A DNA stretch of 64,000 bases. Origin: Cribrihabitans marinus (GTDB taxonomy: Bacteria > Pseudomonadota > Alphaproteobacteria > Rhodobacterales > Rhodobacteraceae). Below are positions 17,248 to 27,179 of the stretch, in pieces. The stretch's first letter is position 1. The number at the start of each line of letters is the position of its first letter. Below the pieces are notes generated by a model, which worked only from the letters and a program-made list of their open reading frames with translations, made no database searches and was not told the DNA's origin. The stretch lies in assembly GCF_900109035.1 (NCBI RefSeq), contig NZ_FNYD01000007.1, positions 1-64,000 on the forward strand, read 5' to 3'. Position numbers and translations under genes: made by a program.

Positions 17248-19047
17248 TCATTCCACGGGTTCCGCCGCTTCCGCCTCGGCCCGGCAGTTGCGCTCTTCGC
17301 CATCGGCCAGCGGCGCCAGCCGGAAGGCGATGGTCAACGAGTGGGACGCATCACCGTCCTCGCGTTCGACCTGCCCGCCGATCTGCATTGAAAAGGCCGA
17401 GACCAGCTGAAGCCCTAGACCGGATTTGTCCTGACCGTCGTCAATCGCCGCCACCTCCTCGTCCATCGAGGTCGCGCGGGGGTCGACGGTATTTCGCAAT
17501 CTCAGCTCCGCCTCTTCGTCGCCGGTGCGCTTCAGGGCCACCCGGATCTCGGCCGCCTCGCCCTCGGGTGCCGAGGCGTATTTGATCGCGTTGGTCATCG
17601 CCTCGGCCACCAGCAGCGCCAGCGGAACGGCCTGATCCGGGGTCAGGCGGATGTCGTCGAAATCGGTCTTCAGCGAGAACCGGTGATCCGGGCCATCGGC
17701 CAGGTTGGCGATCTGCCCCACGATGGTGGACAGAAGCTCGTCGGAGTGGATGTCCGTCAGACCGGCGGTCTGATACAGTTCGCGGTGGATCGTGGCCAGG
17801 CTCATGACCCGGTCCTGGAGCCCCTTCATTATGGTCTTGGCCTCGGCCGACCGGGTGCGGCGCATCTGCATGTTCATGATCGACGCGATGAGTTGCAGGT
17901 TGTTCTTGACCCGGTGGTGCACCTCGCGCAGCAGCACCTCCTTCTGGTGCACCATGTCCTCCAGCTGCGCCTCGTCCTGCAGGATGTTCTCGGTCATCAT
18001 GTCATAGGCCTCGGCCATTTCGCGCAGCTCCAGCGGGGCGTCGCGCATGTCGATGTCGCCCACCAGGCGGCTGCCCCCGGCGAAGGACACCAGCGAGGCC
18101 GACAGGCGACGGACGTTGCGCGTTACCAGTCGCTCGACCGCCAGCCAGGCCACGACCAGGCTGGCCAGCCACATCAGGATCGGGAACAGCACCGGGATCT
18201 TGTTGAAGAACCCGATCACCGTTCCGGCGCCCTCGAAGGGCCACGACCCCAGTGCAAAAAGCTCACCGGGAACCAGCGGTACCACAGAAAAGGCGCGCCG
18301 CTGCCCGGCGGCCGAAACCGCCGTGAAGGATTGCGCCACCTCGACCGTCAGCGCCTGAAGGGCACGGTCGGCGGGCACCGCCTCTTCAAGGCTGTCGAGC
18401 TGCCGCGATGCGGTCAGGACGTTGCCGGCGGGATCGAAGGTCAGCACCGTCAGCATCGGGTCCGGCGCGTCTCCCCTGTCGGGCGCGACGCGCAGGCCGG
18501 AATGCGGAATCGACAGGCTGACAAGACCGAGATACGCGCCACCCTCGTCGAACACCGGATGCGACACGACCAGAACCGACGCGCCGGACACCAGCCCGAC
18601 CGGCTTGACCGCAAACGAGGTCTGCAATTCCTGCGACGCGCGTTCGTGAAGCGGATCACCGGAGAAATCGAACTCCCGCCCCGCCGAGTTGCATCGGCTG
18701 ATCCCGTCCACCGGGACAAAGGCGATCAGGGAGTACCGCTCCCCGCCCTCCATCATGCCGCGCAGCGCCTGCGAGCAGGCGTCGAGATCGCCGGTCATGC
18801 GCGGAAGGCTGCCCGCCAGGACCGTGGCCGCCCCGCGCGCCTCCTGGATCAGGCGCAGCTCGCCGCTGGTCGCGCGCATGGTCTCTCCGGTCAGGGCGGC
18901 TTCGGACCGCGCGCGCGACTCTTCCAGCACCGCCATGGACTTGAGCACGGAAATCAGCGTCAGCGGCAAAAGGACAACAGCGAGGACAAACGCCAGGCGG
19001 AAACCGAGCAGGTCGCGCAGCCGCCGCCGCGGCTGGACCTCCGTCAT
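17248..19047 (-). CDS. HisKA_2/HWE-type sensor histidine kinase of the stress operon
   Basis: 599 residues: helix at about 18-37, periplasmic sensor region 40-280 (dCache-like length), second helix about 285-305, a HAMP-like stretch, then the HisKA_2 phospho-acceptor LLREVHHRVKNNLQLIASI (His377/378) and an HATPase domain with N-box AMTNAIKYA and GLGLQLV. HisKA_2 kinases are the usual upstream activators of PhyR. The start ATG 19047 overlaps the ecfG stop by ATGA; the longer open frame upstream is a shadow of ecfG. Its position suggests it phosphorylates PhyR encoded on the other side of nepR. Confidence 0.9.
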   Translation of the reverse strand: MTEVQPRRRLRDLLGFRLAFVLAVVLLPLTLISVLKSMAVLEESRARSEAALTGETMRATSGELRLIQEARGAATVLAGSLPRMTGDLDACSQALRGMMEGGERYSLIAFVPVDGISRCNSAGREFDFSGDPLHERASQELQTSFAVKPVGLVSGASVLVVSHPVFDEGGAYLGLVSLSIPHSGLRVAPDRGDAPDPMLTVLTFDPAGNVLTASRQLDSLEEAVPADRALQALTVEVAQSFTAVSAAGQRRAFSVVPLVPGELFALGSWPFEGAGTVIGFFNKIPVLFPILMWLASLVVAWLAVERLVTRNVRRLSASLVSFAGGSRLVGDIDMRDAPLELREMAEAYDMMTENILQDEAQLEDMVHQKEVLLREVHHRVKNNLQLIASIMNMQMRRTRSAEAKTIMKGLQDRVMSLATIHRELYQTAGLTDIHSDELLSTIVGQIANLADGPDHRFSLKTDFDDIRLTPDQAVPLALLVAEAMTNAIKYASAPEGEAAEIRVALKRTGDEEAELRLRNTVDPRATSMDEEVAAIDDGQDKSGLGLQLVSAFSMQIGGQVEREDGDASHSLTIAFRLAPLADGEERNCRAEAEAAEPVE

Positions 19048-19607
19048 ACTGTCGAACCCCCGGACGCGGCCAGCACCGCCAGCGTTTCGCCATCGGTCTC
19101 GGCAACCGGATCCTCGCCCTCGTCCAGCCCCAGCAATTCGCACAGCCGTGCCCGGGCACGGTTGGCGCGGCTCTTGACCGTGCCGACGGCAACCCCGGTC
19201 ATGTCGGCCACGTCCTCGTAGGAAAAGCCAGAGGCGCCGACCAGGATCAGCACCTCGCGATGCTCCGCCGACAACTCGGCAAAGGCCACGCGAAAGTCGT
19301 TGAAGGCCAGCCGCCCGTCATGCCCGGGCTTGGCGCTCAGCTGACCGGCATGGATGCCGTCGGGGTCGGCCACCTCGCGCTTGCGCTTGCGGGTGTGGGA
19401 ATAGAACGTGTTGCGCAGGATGGTGAACAACCACGCTCTGAGGTTCGTTCCCGGCTCGAACTTGTCGAAATTCGACCATGCCTTGACGATCGTGTCCTGC
19501 ACGATGTCGTCGGCCGTGGCGGAATTGCCGGACAGACTCATTGCAAAGGCGCGAAGGGCCGGCAGATGCTCGGGCAACTCTTCACGCGGATCGACCGCGT
19601 TGTTCAT
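19044..19607 (-). CDS. ecfG: general stress response sigma factor EcfG
   Basis: 187-residue ECF sigma factor with region 2 (LPALRAFAMSLSGNSATADD, DIVQDTIVKAWSNFDKF, NLRAWLFTILRNTFYSH) and region 4 (LSAEHREVLILVGASGFSYE then AVGTVKSRANRARARL). This is the EcfG (ECF15) pattern. It is held inactive by NepR until PhyR~P removes NepR. It overlaps nepR by ATGA upstream and the kinase gene downstream. Its own promoter is the exact EcfG site upstream of nepR, giving positive feedback. Confidence 0.95.
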   Translation of the reverse strand: MNNAVDPREELPEHLPALRAFAMSLSGNSATADDIVQDTIVKAWSNFDKFEPGTNLRAWLFTILRNTFYSHTRKRKREVADPDGIHAGQLSAKPGHDGRLAFNDFRVAFAELSAEHREVLILVGASGFSYEDVADMTGVAVGTVKSRANRARARLCELLGLDEGEDPVAETDGETLAVLAASGGSTV

Positions 19608-19750
19608 TTCCTGGATTCCTTCTGCCGCAATTGCTCAAGGAGTTCCTTGAAGCGATCCGGCACTTCCTCTTCCAGCGCCTCCTGGTAGACGCGCTTGAGG
19701 TTCTGGTCGATCTGAGAACGCAATTTCGCGTTGTCCTTGCCCTGATTCAT
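19604..19750 (-). CDS. nepR: anti-sigma factor NepR
   Basis: 48-residue protein missed by length cut-offs. The NepR core is clear: IDQNLKRVYQEALEEEVPDR followed by FKELLEQLR, two helices around the conserved VPDRF turn that bind EcfG or the sigma-like domain of PhyR. The ATG at 19750 is the first start after an in-frame TAG; no strong ribosome site is visible. The stop overlaps the ecfG start (ATGA), coupling anti-sigma and sigma synthesis. It is divergent from phyR. Confidence 0.92.
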   Translation of the reverse strand: MNQGKDNAKLRSQIDQNLKRVYQEALEEEVPDRFKELLEQLRQKESRK

Positions 19751-19802
19751 CTGGTTGCCCTGACTCGCCTACTCGCACATATTGATTTTCTGCCGTCCGT
19801 AG

Positions 19803-19834
19803 GGAACCTAACGCATGGCACCCGCGTTGGTTCC
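19803..19834. promoter_or_regulatory. two overlapping, opposed EcfG promoters (phyR / nepR-ecfG)
   Basis: Plus strand: GGAAC 19803-19807, 17 bases, CGTT 19825-19828, toward phyR. Minus strand: GGAAC 19834-19830, 16 bases, CGTT 19813-19810, toward nepR. Both match the EcfG consensus exactly and occupy the same 32 bp, so polymerase bound at one should exclude the other. Confidence 0.88.
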
Positions 19835-19860
19835 AAAGAATTTCACTTTGGGAGATGAAA

Positions 19861-20670
19861 ATGCCGTCAAGCGATACGGGCGATTTCGCCACTTCGGTTG
19901 CATCCAACCTGCCCTTTCTTCGCAGATATGCCCGCGCCCTGACCGGAAGCCAGGACACGGGCGACCGGTATGCGGCGGCCACGCTCGAGGCGATCCTGCT
20001 CGACGACAGCGATGCGCCGTCGAAGGACAAGGCCAAGGTCGCGCTTTTCCGCGCCTTCCACCTGGTCTGGAACAGCGCCGGCGCGCCGGTGGAGGATGCC
20101 GACAGCCAACTCTCGGAGCGCGCGCAATCGCACATGGCCGGCCTGACGCCCAACACGCGCGAGGCGCTGCTGCTTTTTGCCGTCGAAGGATTCACCATCA
20201 CCGAGATCGCCCAGATCATGAACGTGACCGAGGACGAGGCGGCGGACTTCATCGACATCGCCCGCCGCGAGATGGACAATTCCGTGCGCGGCAAAGTCAT
20301 GGTGATCGAGGACGAGGCCATCATCGCGATGGATATCTCGAACATCGTCGAGGAGATGGGCCACCGCGTCACCGGCATCGCCCGCACCCGCAAGGAGGCG
20401 GTGGAGCTGGCCGCGCGCGAGAAGCCCGACCTGATTCTGGCCGATATACAGCTTGCCGACAATTCCTCGGGGATCGACGCGGTGAACGACATCCTGGGCC
20501 AGTTCGAAGAGCTTCCGGTGATCTTCATCACCGCCTTCCCCGAGCGTCTGCTGACCGGCGAGCGGCCGGAGCCGGCCTTTCTCATCACCAAGCCGTTTTC
20601 CGAGGATCAGGTGCGCTCGGCCGTGAGCCAGGCGATGTTCTTCTCGTCGACAGAAACGCTTGCGGCCTGA
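19861..20670 (+). CDS. phyR: general stress response regulator PhyR
   Basis: 269 residues: an N-terminal EcfG-like sigma domain (about 5-140, with LTPNTREALLLFAVEGFTIT and EIAQIMNVTEDEA) fused to a receiver (from about 145). The receiver carries the acidic pocket VMVIEDEAIIAMD, phospho-acceptor Asp195 in DLILADIQLA, the FATGUY-type VIFITAFPE and Lys244 in FLITKPF. Phosphorylated PhyR sequesters NepR by sigma mimicry. ATG 19861 is preferred over ATG 19855 because GGGAG at 19850-19854 touches the earlier one. It is driven by an exact EcfG promoter. Confidence 0.96.
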   Translation: MPSSDTGDFATSVASNLPFLRRYARALTGSQDTGDRYAAATLEAILLDDSDAPSKDKAKVALFRAFHLVWNSAGAPVEDADSQLSERAQSHMAGLTPNTREALLLFAVEGFTITEIAQIMNVTEDEAADFIDIARREMDNSVRGKVMVIEDEAIIAMDISNIVEEMGHRVTGIARTRKEAVELAAREKPDLILADIQLADNSSGIDAVNDILGQFEELPVIFITAFPERLLTGERPEPAFLITKPFSEDQVRSAVSQAMFFSSTETLAA

Positions 20671-20689
20671 CCGCGTTCCGCAACCGCGT

Positions 20690-20716
20690 CCCGACCGGCA
20701 GCCGCTGCCGGTCGGG
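20690..20716. terminator. terminator hairpin between phyR and pseudo-receiver gene
   Basis: A perfect 12 bp stem, CCCGACCGGCAG/CTGCCGGTCGGG, with a three-base CCG loop, between two convergent genes. It lacks a T tract. Confidence 0.7.
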
Positions 20717-20728
20717 CGTGTCGCCGGG

Positions 20729-21121
20729 TCACGTCTTGGCGTCGCCACCCGGCGCCAGCCAGTTCAGGATGGTCCGGTTGGAAAACGGCCGCGGCATCAC
20801 CAGCCAGTCCGATATGAGCGGGCTGCCGGCCTCCAGCTCGGCCTCGGCGTCGTCGCCCAGCAACACCAGCCGACCGCCGCGCTGCTCGACCGCCACATCC
20901 AGCTTGCTGGCCTCGACCAGTTCCGGCCCGGCCTCGACGAAGGCGACCGAGATCCGGTCATGCGCTTCCAGTGAGGCCAGGGCGTCAGCGCGGGCGCTGT
21001 GGGTGAGGATCACAGCCTCGGGGTCGAATCCGCGGATCGCGTCCGCCAGATCTTGCAGGACCACGAAATCCGCGACGACGACAAGATAGGTGTCCGGCCC
21101 GTGCGGGCCATTCGGTTGCAT
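20729..21121 (-). CDS. pseudo-receiver domain protein
   Basis: 130 residues with the alternating strand-helix pattern of a response-regulator receiver: TYLVVVADFVVLQDL (strand 1), AVILTHS, ISVAFVEAGPE (strand 3), GGRLVLLGDD (strand 4), DWLVMPRPFSNRTILNWL (strand 5 and last helix). The phospho-acceptor aspartate is replaced by Glu63 and the usual lysine of the KPF motif by Arg111, so it should not be phosphorylated normally and may mimic an active state. There is no output domain. It is convergent with phyR, which suggests a link to the stress pathway; this is inference. Confidence 0.6.
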   Translation of the reverse strand: MQPNGPHGPDTYLVVVADFVVLQDLADAIRGFDPEAVILTHSARADALASLEAHDRISVAFVEAGPELVEASKLDVAVEQRGGRLVLLGDDAEAELEAGSPLISDWLVMPRPFSNRTILNWLAPGGDAKT

Positions 21122-21212
21122 GATGCTGTCCTCCCGGGATTAACCGGAGACATGCATCCATTTCGCGGCGCGGGCATTAAACTGTGACATACCGAGCAAA
21201 GGAATCACGGTC

Positions 21213-21932
21213 ATGCCCCCCACCTCGTGTCAGAGCTGCCCGCTTCGCAAACGGTCGATCTTTTCGCCCTTCACAAAGGACGAGCTGACCTTCATGCAAT
21301 CCTTCAAGACCGGCGAGTTGACGGTCGAGCCGGGTACGACGATCCTGATGGAAGGGTCGAACAGCCCGCAGCTTTTTACCGTGCTGAGCGGCATGGGAAC
21401 GCGATACACCACGCTCGAGAATGGCCGTCGCCAGGTCATCAACTTCCTCTTTCCGGGCGATTTCGCCGGGCTTCAGGCCGGGTTGCAGCACTCGGTCGAG
21501 GCGACCACGGACATGACCCTGTGCGTTTTTCGGCGCGACGAGCTGTGGCGGCTGTTCCGGTCGCATCCGGACCGCGCCTATGACCTGACCTGGATCGCCG
21601 CGGTGGAAGAGCATTTCCTGGGCGAGACCATCGCCACGCTGGGCCAGCGCGACGCCGCCCAGCGCATCGCCTGGGCCCTGGTGCGGATGTATGACCGTCT
21701 GAAGGCGGTCGGCCTGGAAACCGCGGGCCGCGTGCCGCTGCCGTTCCGGCAACAGGATCTGGCCGACGCGCTGGGCCTGTCTCTGGTGCACACGAACAAG
21801 ACGCTGAAAACCCTGCGGTCCAAGGGTCTGGCCCGCTGGAAGGACGGCCATCTGGAGGTGAAGAACCCCGGGAAACTGGCCGACCTCGCCCTGGTCGAGC
21901 ACGAGAAGCCGCAACGCCGCCCGCTGATGTAG
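21213..21932 (+). CDS. Crp/Fnr-family transcription regulator
   Basis: 239 residues: cyclic-nucleotide-binding-like domain (about 15-130, VEPGTTILMEGSNSPQLFTV, INFLFPGDFAGLQ), dimer helix, and a C-terminal Crp-type helix-turn-helix (PFRQQDLADALGLSLVHTNK, LRSKGLARW). The N-terminus has CxxCPLRK with two cysteines but not the four-cysteine set of oxygen-sensing Fnr, and the PRDAx cAMP loop is not evident, so the signal is unknown. It belongs to the FixK/FnrL-like branch common in alphaproteobacteria. GGAATCACGGTC before ATG 21213 gives only a weak ribosome site. Confidence 0.88.
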   Translation: MPPTSCQSCPLRKRSIFSPFTKDELTFMQSFKTGELTVEPGTTILMEGSNSPQLFTVLSGMGTRYTTLENGRRQVINFLFPGDFAGLQAGLQHSVEATTDMTLCVFRRDELWRLFRSHPDRAYDLTWIAAVEEHFLGETIATLGQRDAAQRIAWALVRMYDRLKAVGLETAGRVPLPFRQQDLADALGLSLVHTNKTLKTLRSKGLARWKDGHLEVKNPGKLADLALVEHEKPQRRPLM

Positions 21933-21943
21933 CGACTGCGCCG

Positions 21944-22549
21944 CTAGAGAAACAGCGCCGCCAGCGCGGCGTAAGGCAGCAGCGCAAGCAGCAGAAGGAG
22001 CCCGTCACGGGTCAGCAGAGCCAGCGCCAGCAGGCACACGCCGCTGGCCGCGAAGGAGGCGGAGAAGGGGATGACCTCGAGGAAGGGCATCAGCAGGCCC
22101 GACGCCAGGCACAGAAGTTCGGCCAGCGTGATGATCGGGCGATGAAACAGCACCGTCAGCCGGGGCCGCGTGAAGCGGTCAAGGAGGCCGATCACCGGCT
22201 GCGACTTTTCCAGCGCCTTGCGCAGCGCGTCGCCCTCGACCGAGTAGCGCGACAACCTGCGCGGCAGGCGCACCTCGTCATAGCTCATGAGCAATTGGAA
22301 CGAGATCAGCGCGATCAGGATCCCGCTCAGGGCGGACAGCCCGGGGATGCCCGACAACGGCGTTGCCGCCACCAGCGCGGGCACGAGCAGCAGCGGCAGG
22401 AGACTGCGCCGGCCCACCGCATCGACGGCATCCTTCACCGTCACGCTGTCCTGCCCGCTTGCAGCGCGCAGACGGTCGACCAGGGCACTCAATGCCTGTT
22501 CGTTCTCCGCCGCCGTGCCCGCCGCGCGGCCTCCGGTCCCGTTGCTCAT
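21944..22549 (-). CDS. exopolysaccharide synthesis protein ExoD family
   Basis: 201-residue membrane protein with an N-terminal soluble stretch (LVDRLRAASGQDSVTVKDAV) and the ExoD signature GRRSLLPLLLVPALVAATPL followed by GIPGLSALSGILIALISFQL, then further hydrophobic helices. ExoD proteins affect exopolysaccharide and alkaline tolerance; the mechanism is not known. It follows the MgtC-type gene by 10 bp on the same strand and probably shares its promoter at 23061-23085. It converges on the Crp/Fnr gene. Confidence 0.87.
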   Translation of the reverse strand: MSNGTGGRAAGTAAENEQALSALVDRLRAASGQDSVTVKDAVDAVGRRSLLPLLLVPALVAATPLSGIPGLSALSGILIALISFQLLMSYDEVRLPRRLSRYSVEGDALRKALEKSQPVIGLLDRFTRPRLTVLFHRPIITLAELLCLASGLLMPFLEVIPFSASFAASGVCLLALALLTRDGLLLLLALLPYAALAALFL

Positions 22550-22559
22550 ATCGCCCGCC

Positions 22560-23036
22560 TCAATCGCCTTCGGCTCTCCCTTCGAGCAATCCGATGGCCC
22601 GGATGATGGTCAGCGCGGCCAGCGTGACCATCGCCGCCAGCGGCCAGAACCCCATGCCGACGGCAACGCCCACCGCAGCCGCCAGCCACAGGCTGGCGCC
22701 GGTGGTCAGGCCCTTGACCTCGCCTTTGCTGAACACGATCATTCCGGCGGCAAGAAACGCAACGCCGGCGGTCACCGCCTCGACCAGGCGCAGCGGATCC
22801 AGCTTGACCTCGGTGCCGTAATCCATCGCGATCAGCTCCAGCGTGGTGATGCAATAGGCCGATGCCGCAAGCCCGACCAGCATGTGTGTTCTCAGGCCCG
22901 CCGGACGCCCGCGCGCCTCGCGTTCAAGCCCGATCAGTCCGGTGAGGATCGTCGCGCCCAGAACACGCGCCAACATGAACTGCCACGGCAGATACAGTGT
23001 CGACGCGAATTCCTGGGCAAGTGCGTCAGGCGACAT
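22560..23036 (-). CDS. MgtC/SapB family membrane protein
   Basis: 158 residues with the MgtC core: LARVLGATILTGLIGLEREA, GRPAGLRTHMLVGLAAS, and VTAGVAFLAAGMIVF followed by GLTTGASLWLAAAVGVAVGMG. Only the membrane domain is present; the C-terminal ACT-like domain of Salmonella MgtC is missing, as in most SapB-type members. The function in free-living bacteria is uncertain (ATP synthase modulation or magnesium limitation in pathogens). It is the first gene of a two-gene unit with exoD; an EcfG-type promoter with one mismatch lies just upstream. Confidence 0.88.
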   Translation of the reverse strand: MSPDALAQEFASTLYLPWQFMLARVLGATILTGLIGLEREARGRPAGLRTHMLVGLAASAYCITTLELIAMDYGTEVKLDPLRLVEAVTAGVAFLAAGMIVFSKGEVKGLTTGASLWLAAAVGVAVGMGFWPLAAMVTLAALTIIRAIGLLEGRAEGD

Positions 23037-23060
23037 CGCGCATTACCTCCGGCAGGCGCG

Positions 23061-23085
23061 AACCGGCCGCGTCTGGAACCGTTCC
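23061..23085 (-). promoter_or_regulatory. probable EcfG promoter for mgtC-exoD
   Basis: Minus strand: GGAAC (23085-23081), 16 bases, GGTT (23064-23061), one mismatch from CGTT. It is 25 bp from the MgtC start. Confidence 0.55.
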
Positions 23086-23104
23086 GATAGTCCAAGACAT
23101 CGCA

Positions 23105-23290
23105 TCAACTGTCCTTCTTTTCCGGCAGATCGTCGTGGTCGGTCGAGGCGAACTCCTCCAGCTCCTCTTCGGTCATGCTGTCATACATTTCCTTCGACGC
23201 GCCCTGCAGAGACGACACCTTGGCCTCGCCGCGCTTGGCGGCCAGGGCGGCGCCGGCGGCTTTCTGCTGGGCTTTGGACCGTGCGGGCAT
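23105..23290 (-). CDS. DUF3008 small protein
   Basis: 61 residues, MPARSKAQQKAAGAALAAKR then SSLQGASKEMYDSMTEEELE and an acidic tail. This is the DUF3008 pattern, a short hydrophilic family of unknown function often reported in stress regulons. GAGGAGA is correctly spaced before ATG 23290, and the open frame upstream of it is not needed. An exact EcfG promoter lies 45 bp upstream. Confidence 0.85.
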   Translation of the reverse strand: MPARSKAQQKAAGAALAAKRGEAKVSSLQGASKEMYDSMTEEELEEFASTDHDDLPEKKDS

Positions 23291-23334
23291 GACGCTTTCT
23301 CCTCGGGTTGGGACAGGTCGGGATATTGGGGTCC

Positions 23335-23360
23335 AACGTCCCGCGCACCCGGCGGGTTCC
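23335..23360 (-). promoter_or_regulatory. EcfG promoter for DUF3008 gene
   Basis: Minus strand: GGAAC (23360-23356), 17 bases, CGTT (23338-23335). Confidence 0.8.
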
Positions 23361-23407
23361 CAAGACGGACGCCGGGGCGGCCCCTTGTGCGCGCCCATAT
23401 GGCACCT

Positions 23408-25746
<2,339 letters not shown>

Positions 25747-25765
25747 TCGCCCGGCGATCCGTTCC

Positions 25766-25794
25766 GGCGCCCCGCCCCCGCGCGGGGCGCCTTT
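25766..25794 (+). terminator. terminator after katG
   Basis: A 10 bp stem GGCGCCCCGC/GCGGGGCGCC, loop CCCCGC, followed by TTT. Confidence 0.8.
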
Positions 25795-25875
25795 GCGTTC
25801 GGGGGCGCGCGGGGGCGCAGCCATTGCCCGAGAATTTTTGTCGGTTTTTACTTGCATGCCGTTGGGATTTCTTTA

Positions 25876-25890
25876 ACTGATCCTTTCAGT
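25876..25890 (+). promoter_or_regulatory. candidate iron-responsive operator upstream of the iron-binding protein gene
   Basis: Dyad ACTGA-TCCTT-TCAGT, 38 bp before ATG 25929. A near-identical element (ATTGA-CCATT-TCAGT) lies before the iron permease gene at 31995-32009, and the shared block extends to TTTCAGTC. Candidate regulators are IscR, RirA or Irr; the identity is not readable from this alone. Confidence 0.5.
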
Positions 25891-25928
25891 CGGGAATTAA
25901 ATCCACCTCGATTCGAAGGAACCACCAC

Positions 25929-26945
25929 ATGCAGACCACTTCCACCGCCATTGCTGCCGCCCTGATCGCCACCGTTGCCGGTGCCGCCGCGGCCGAGGGC
26001 GAACTGAACCTCTACTCCTCGCGCCACTACGACACCGACGAGCGCCTCTACACCGATTTCGAGGACGCCACCGGCATCACCATCAACCGCATCGAGGGCA
26101 AGGCCGACGAGCTGATCGCCCGGATGCAGGCCGAAGGCGCGAACTCGCCCGCCGACATCCTGCTGACCGTTGACACCTCGCGGCTGGAGCGCGCCAAGAA
26201 CGCGGGCGTCCTGCAGTCCATCGACAGCGACGTGCTGGAAGAGCGCATTCCCGCCAACCTGCAGGACAATGACAACCAGTGGTTCGGCTTCTCGCAGCGC
26301 GCGCGCATCATCTTCTACGACAAGAACGAGGTCGAAAACCCGCCGCAAACCTATGTCGACCTGGCCGATCCGGCCTACAAGGGCATGGTCTGCCACCGCT
26401 CCTCGACCAATGTCTACAGCCAGACCCTGCTGTCGGCCGTGATCGAGAACCACGGCGCCGAGGCGGCCAAGGCATGGGCGCAGGGCATGGTCGACAACTT
26501 CGCGCGCGACCCGCAGGGCGGCGACACCGACCAGCTGCGCGGCATCGTCTCGGGCGAATGCGACATCGCAGTTGCCAACACCTATTATTTCGCCCGCGCC
26601 CTGCGCAAGGACGTGGACGGGCTGTCCTCGGAGATCGACATGATCGGCTGGGTGTTCCCGGCCCAGGACGCCGAGGGCGCGCATATGAACCTGTCGGGTG
26701 GCGGCGTCGCGGCCAATGCACCGAACCGCGAGAACGCGATCAAGTTCCTGGAATACCTGGCCAGCGATCAGGCACAGCAATACTTCTCGGCCGGCAATGA
26801 CGAGTTCCCGGCGGCCCCGGGCGTACCGCTGGCCGAGTCGGTGCAGAAGCTGGGCGAGTTCAAGGCCGACGATGTCGACCTGTCCAAGGTGGCCAAGAAC
26901 GTGCCCGAGGCACAGAAGATCTTCGACCAGGTCGGCTGGAAGTAA
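25929..26945 (+). CDS. ferric iron ABC transporter periplasmic binding protein (FbpA/AfuA type)
   Basis: 338 residues with a Sec signal peptide (about 1-22, ending AAAAEG) and a class D/F binding-protein fold: GELNLYSSRHYDTDERLYTD, ELIARMQAEGANSPADILLT, DLADPAYKGMVCHRSSTNVY. The Tyr-Tyr of VANTYYFARAL matches the paired tyrosine iron ligands of FbpA/FutA proteins. It stands alone with no permease or ATPase next to it; the likely permease is encoded 3.3 kb away on the opposite strand. A conserved dyad operator precedes both. A hairpin terminator follows. Confidence 0.93.
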   Translation: MQTTSTAIAAALIATVAGAAAAEGELNLYSSRHYDTDERLYTDFEDATGITINRIEGKADELIARMQAEGANSPADILLTVDTSRLERAKNAGVLQSIDSDVLEERIPANLQDNDNQWFGFSQRARIIFYDKNEVENPPQTYVDLADPAYKGMVCHRSSTNVYSQTLLSAVIENHGAEAAKAWAQGMVDNFARDPQGGDTDQLRGIVSGECDIAVANTYYFARALRKDVDGLSSEIDMIGWVFPAQDAEGAHMNLSGGGVAANAPNRENAIKFLEYLASDQAQQYFSAGNDEFPAAPGVPLAESVQKLGEFKADDVDLSKVAKNVPEAQKIFDQVGWK

Positions 26946-26969
26946 CCGGTCACCGGAACTAACCAGACA

Positions 26970-26996
26970 AGGGGCGCGGACCGGGTTCGTGCCCCT
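26970..26996 (+). terminator. terminator after iron-binding protein gene
   Basis: AGGGGC-GCG paired with CGT-GCCCCT around a nine-base loop (one mismatch), followed by CTT. It lies 25 bp after the stop. Confidence 0.6.
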
Positions 26997-27179
26997 CTTG
27001 CGTGCAGCACGGCAACGGCGCTGATTGCGCCGGTGAAACAGGCCGTCAGTTCGCAGGAATGCGGCAATTCCGTTCCGCCGTGTAACGAGCGATCGGCCGA
27101 AAACGACATCGAGTCGCTAGCGGAAGAGAAATGCCGAGGCATCTGCGTTGATTGGTCACCGGTAACGTGAGCAATTTCG

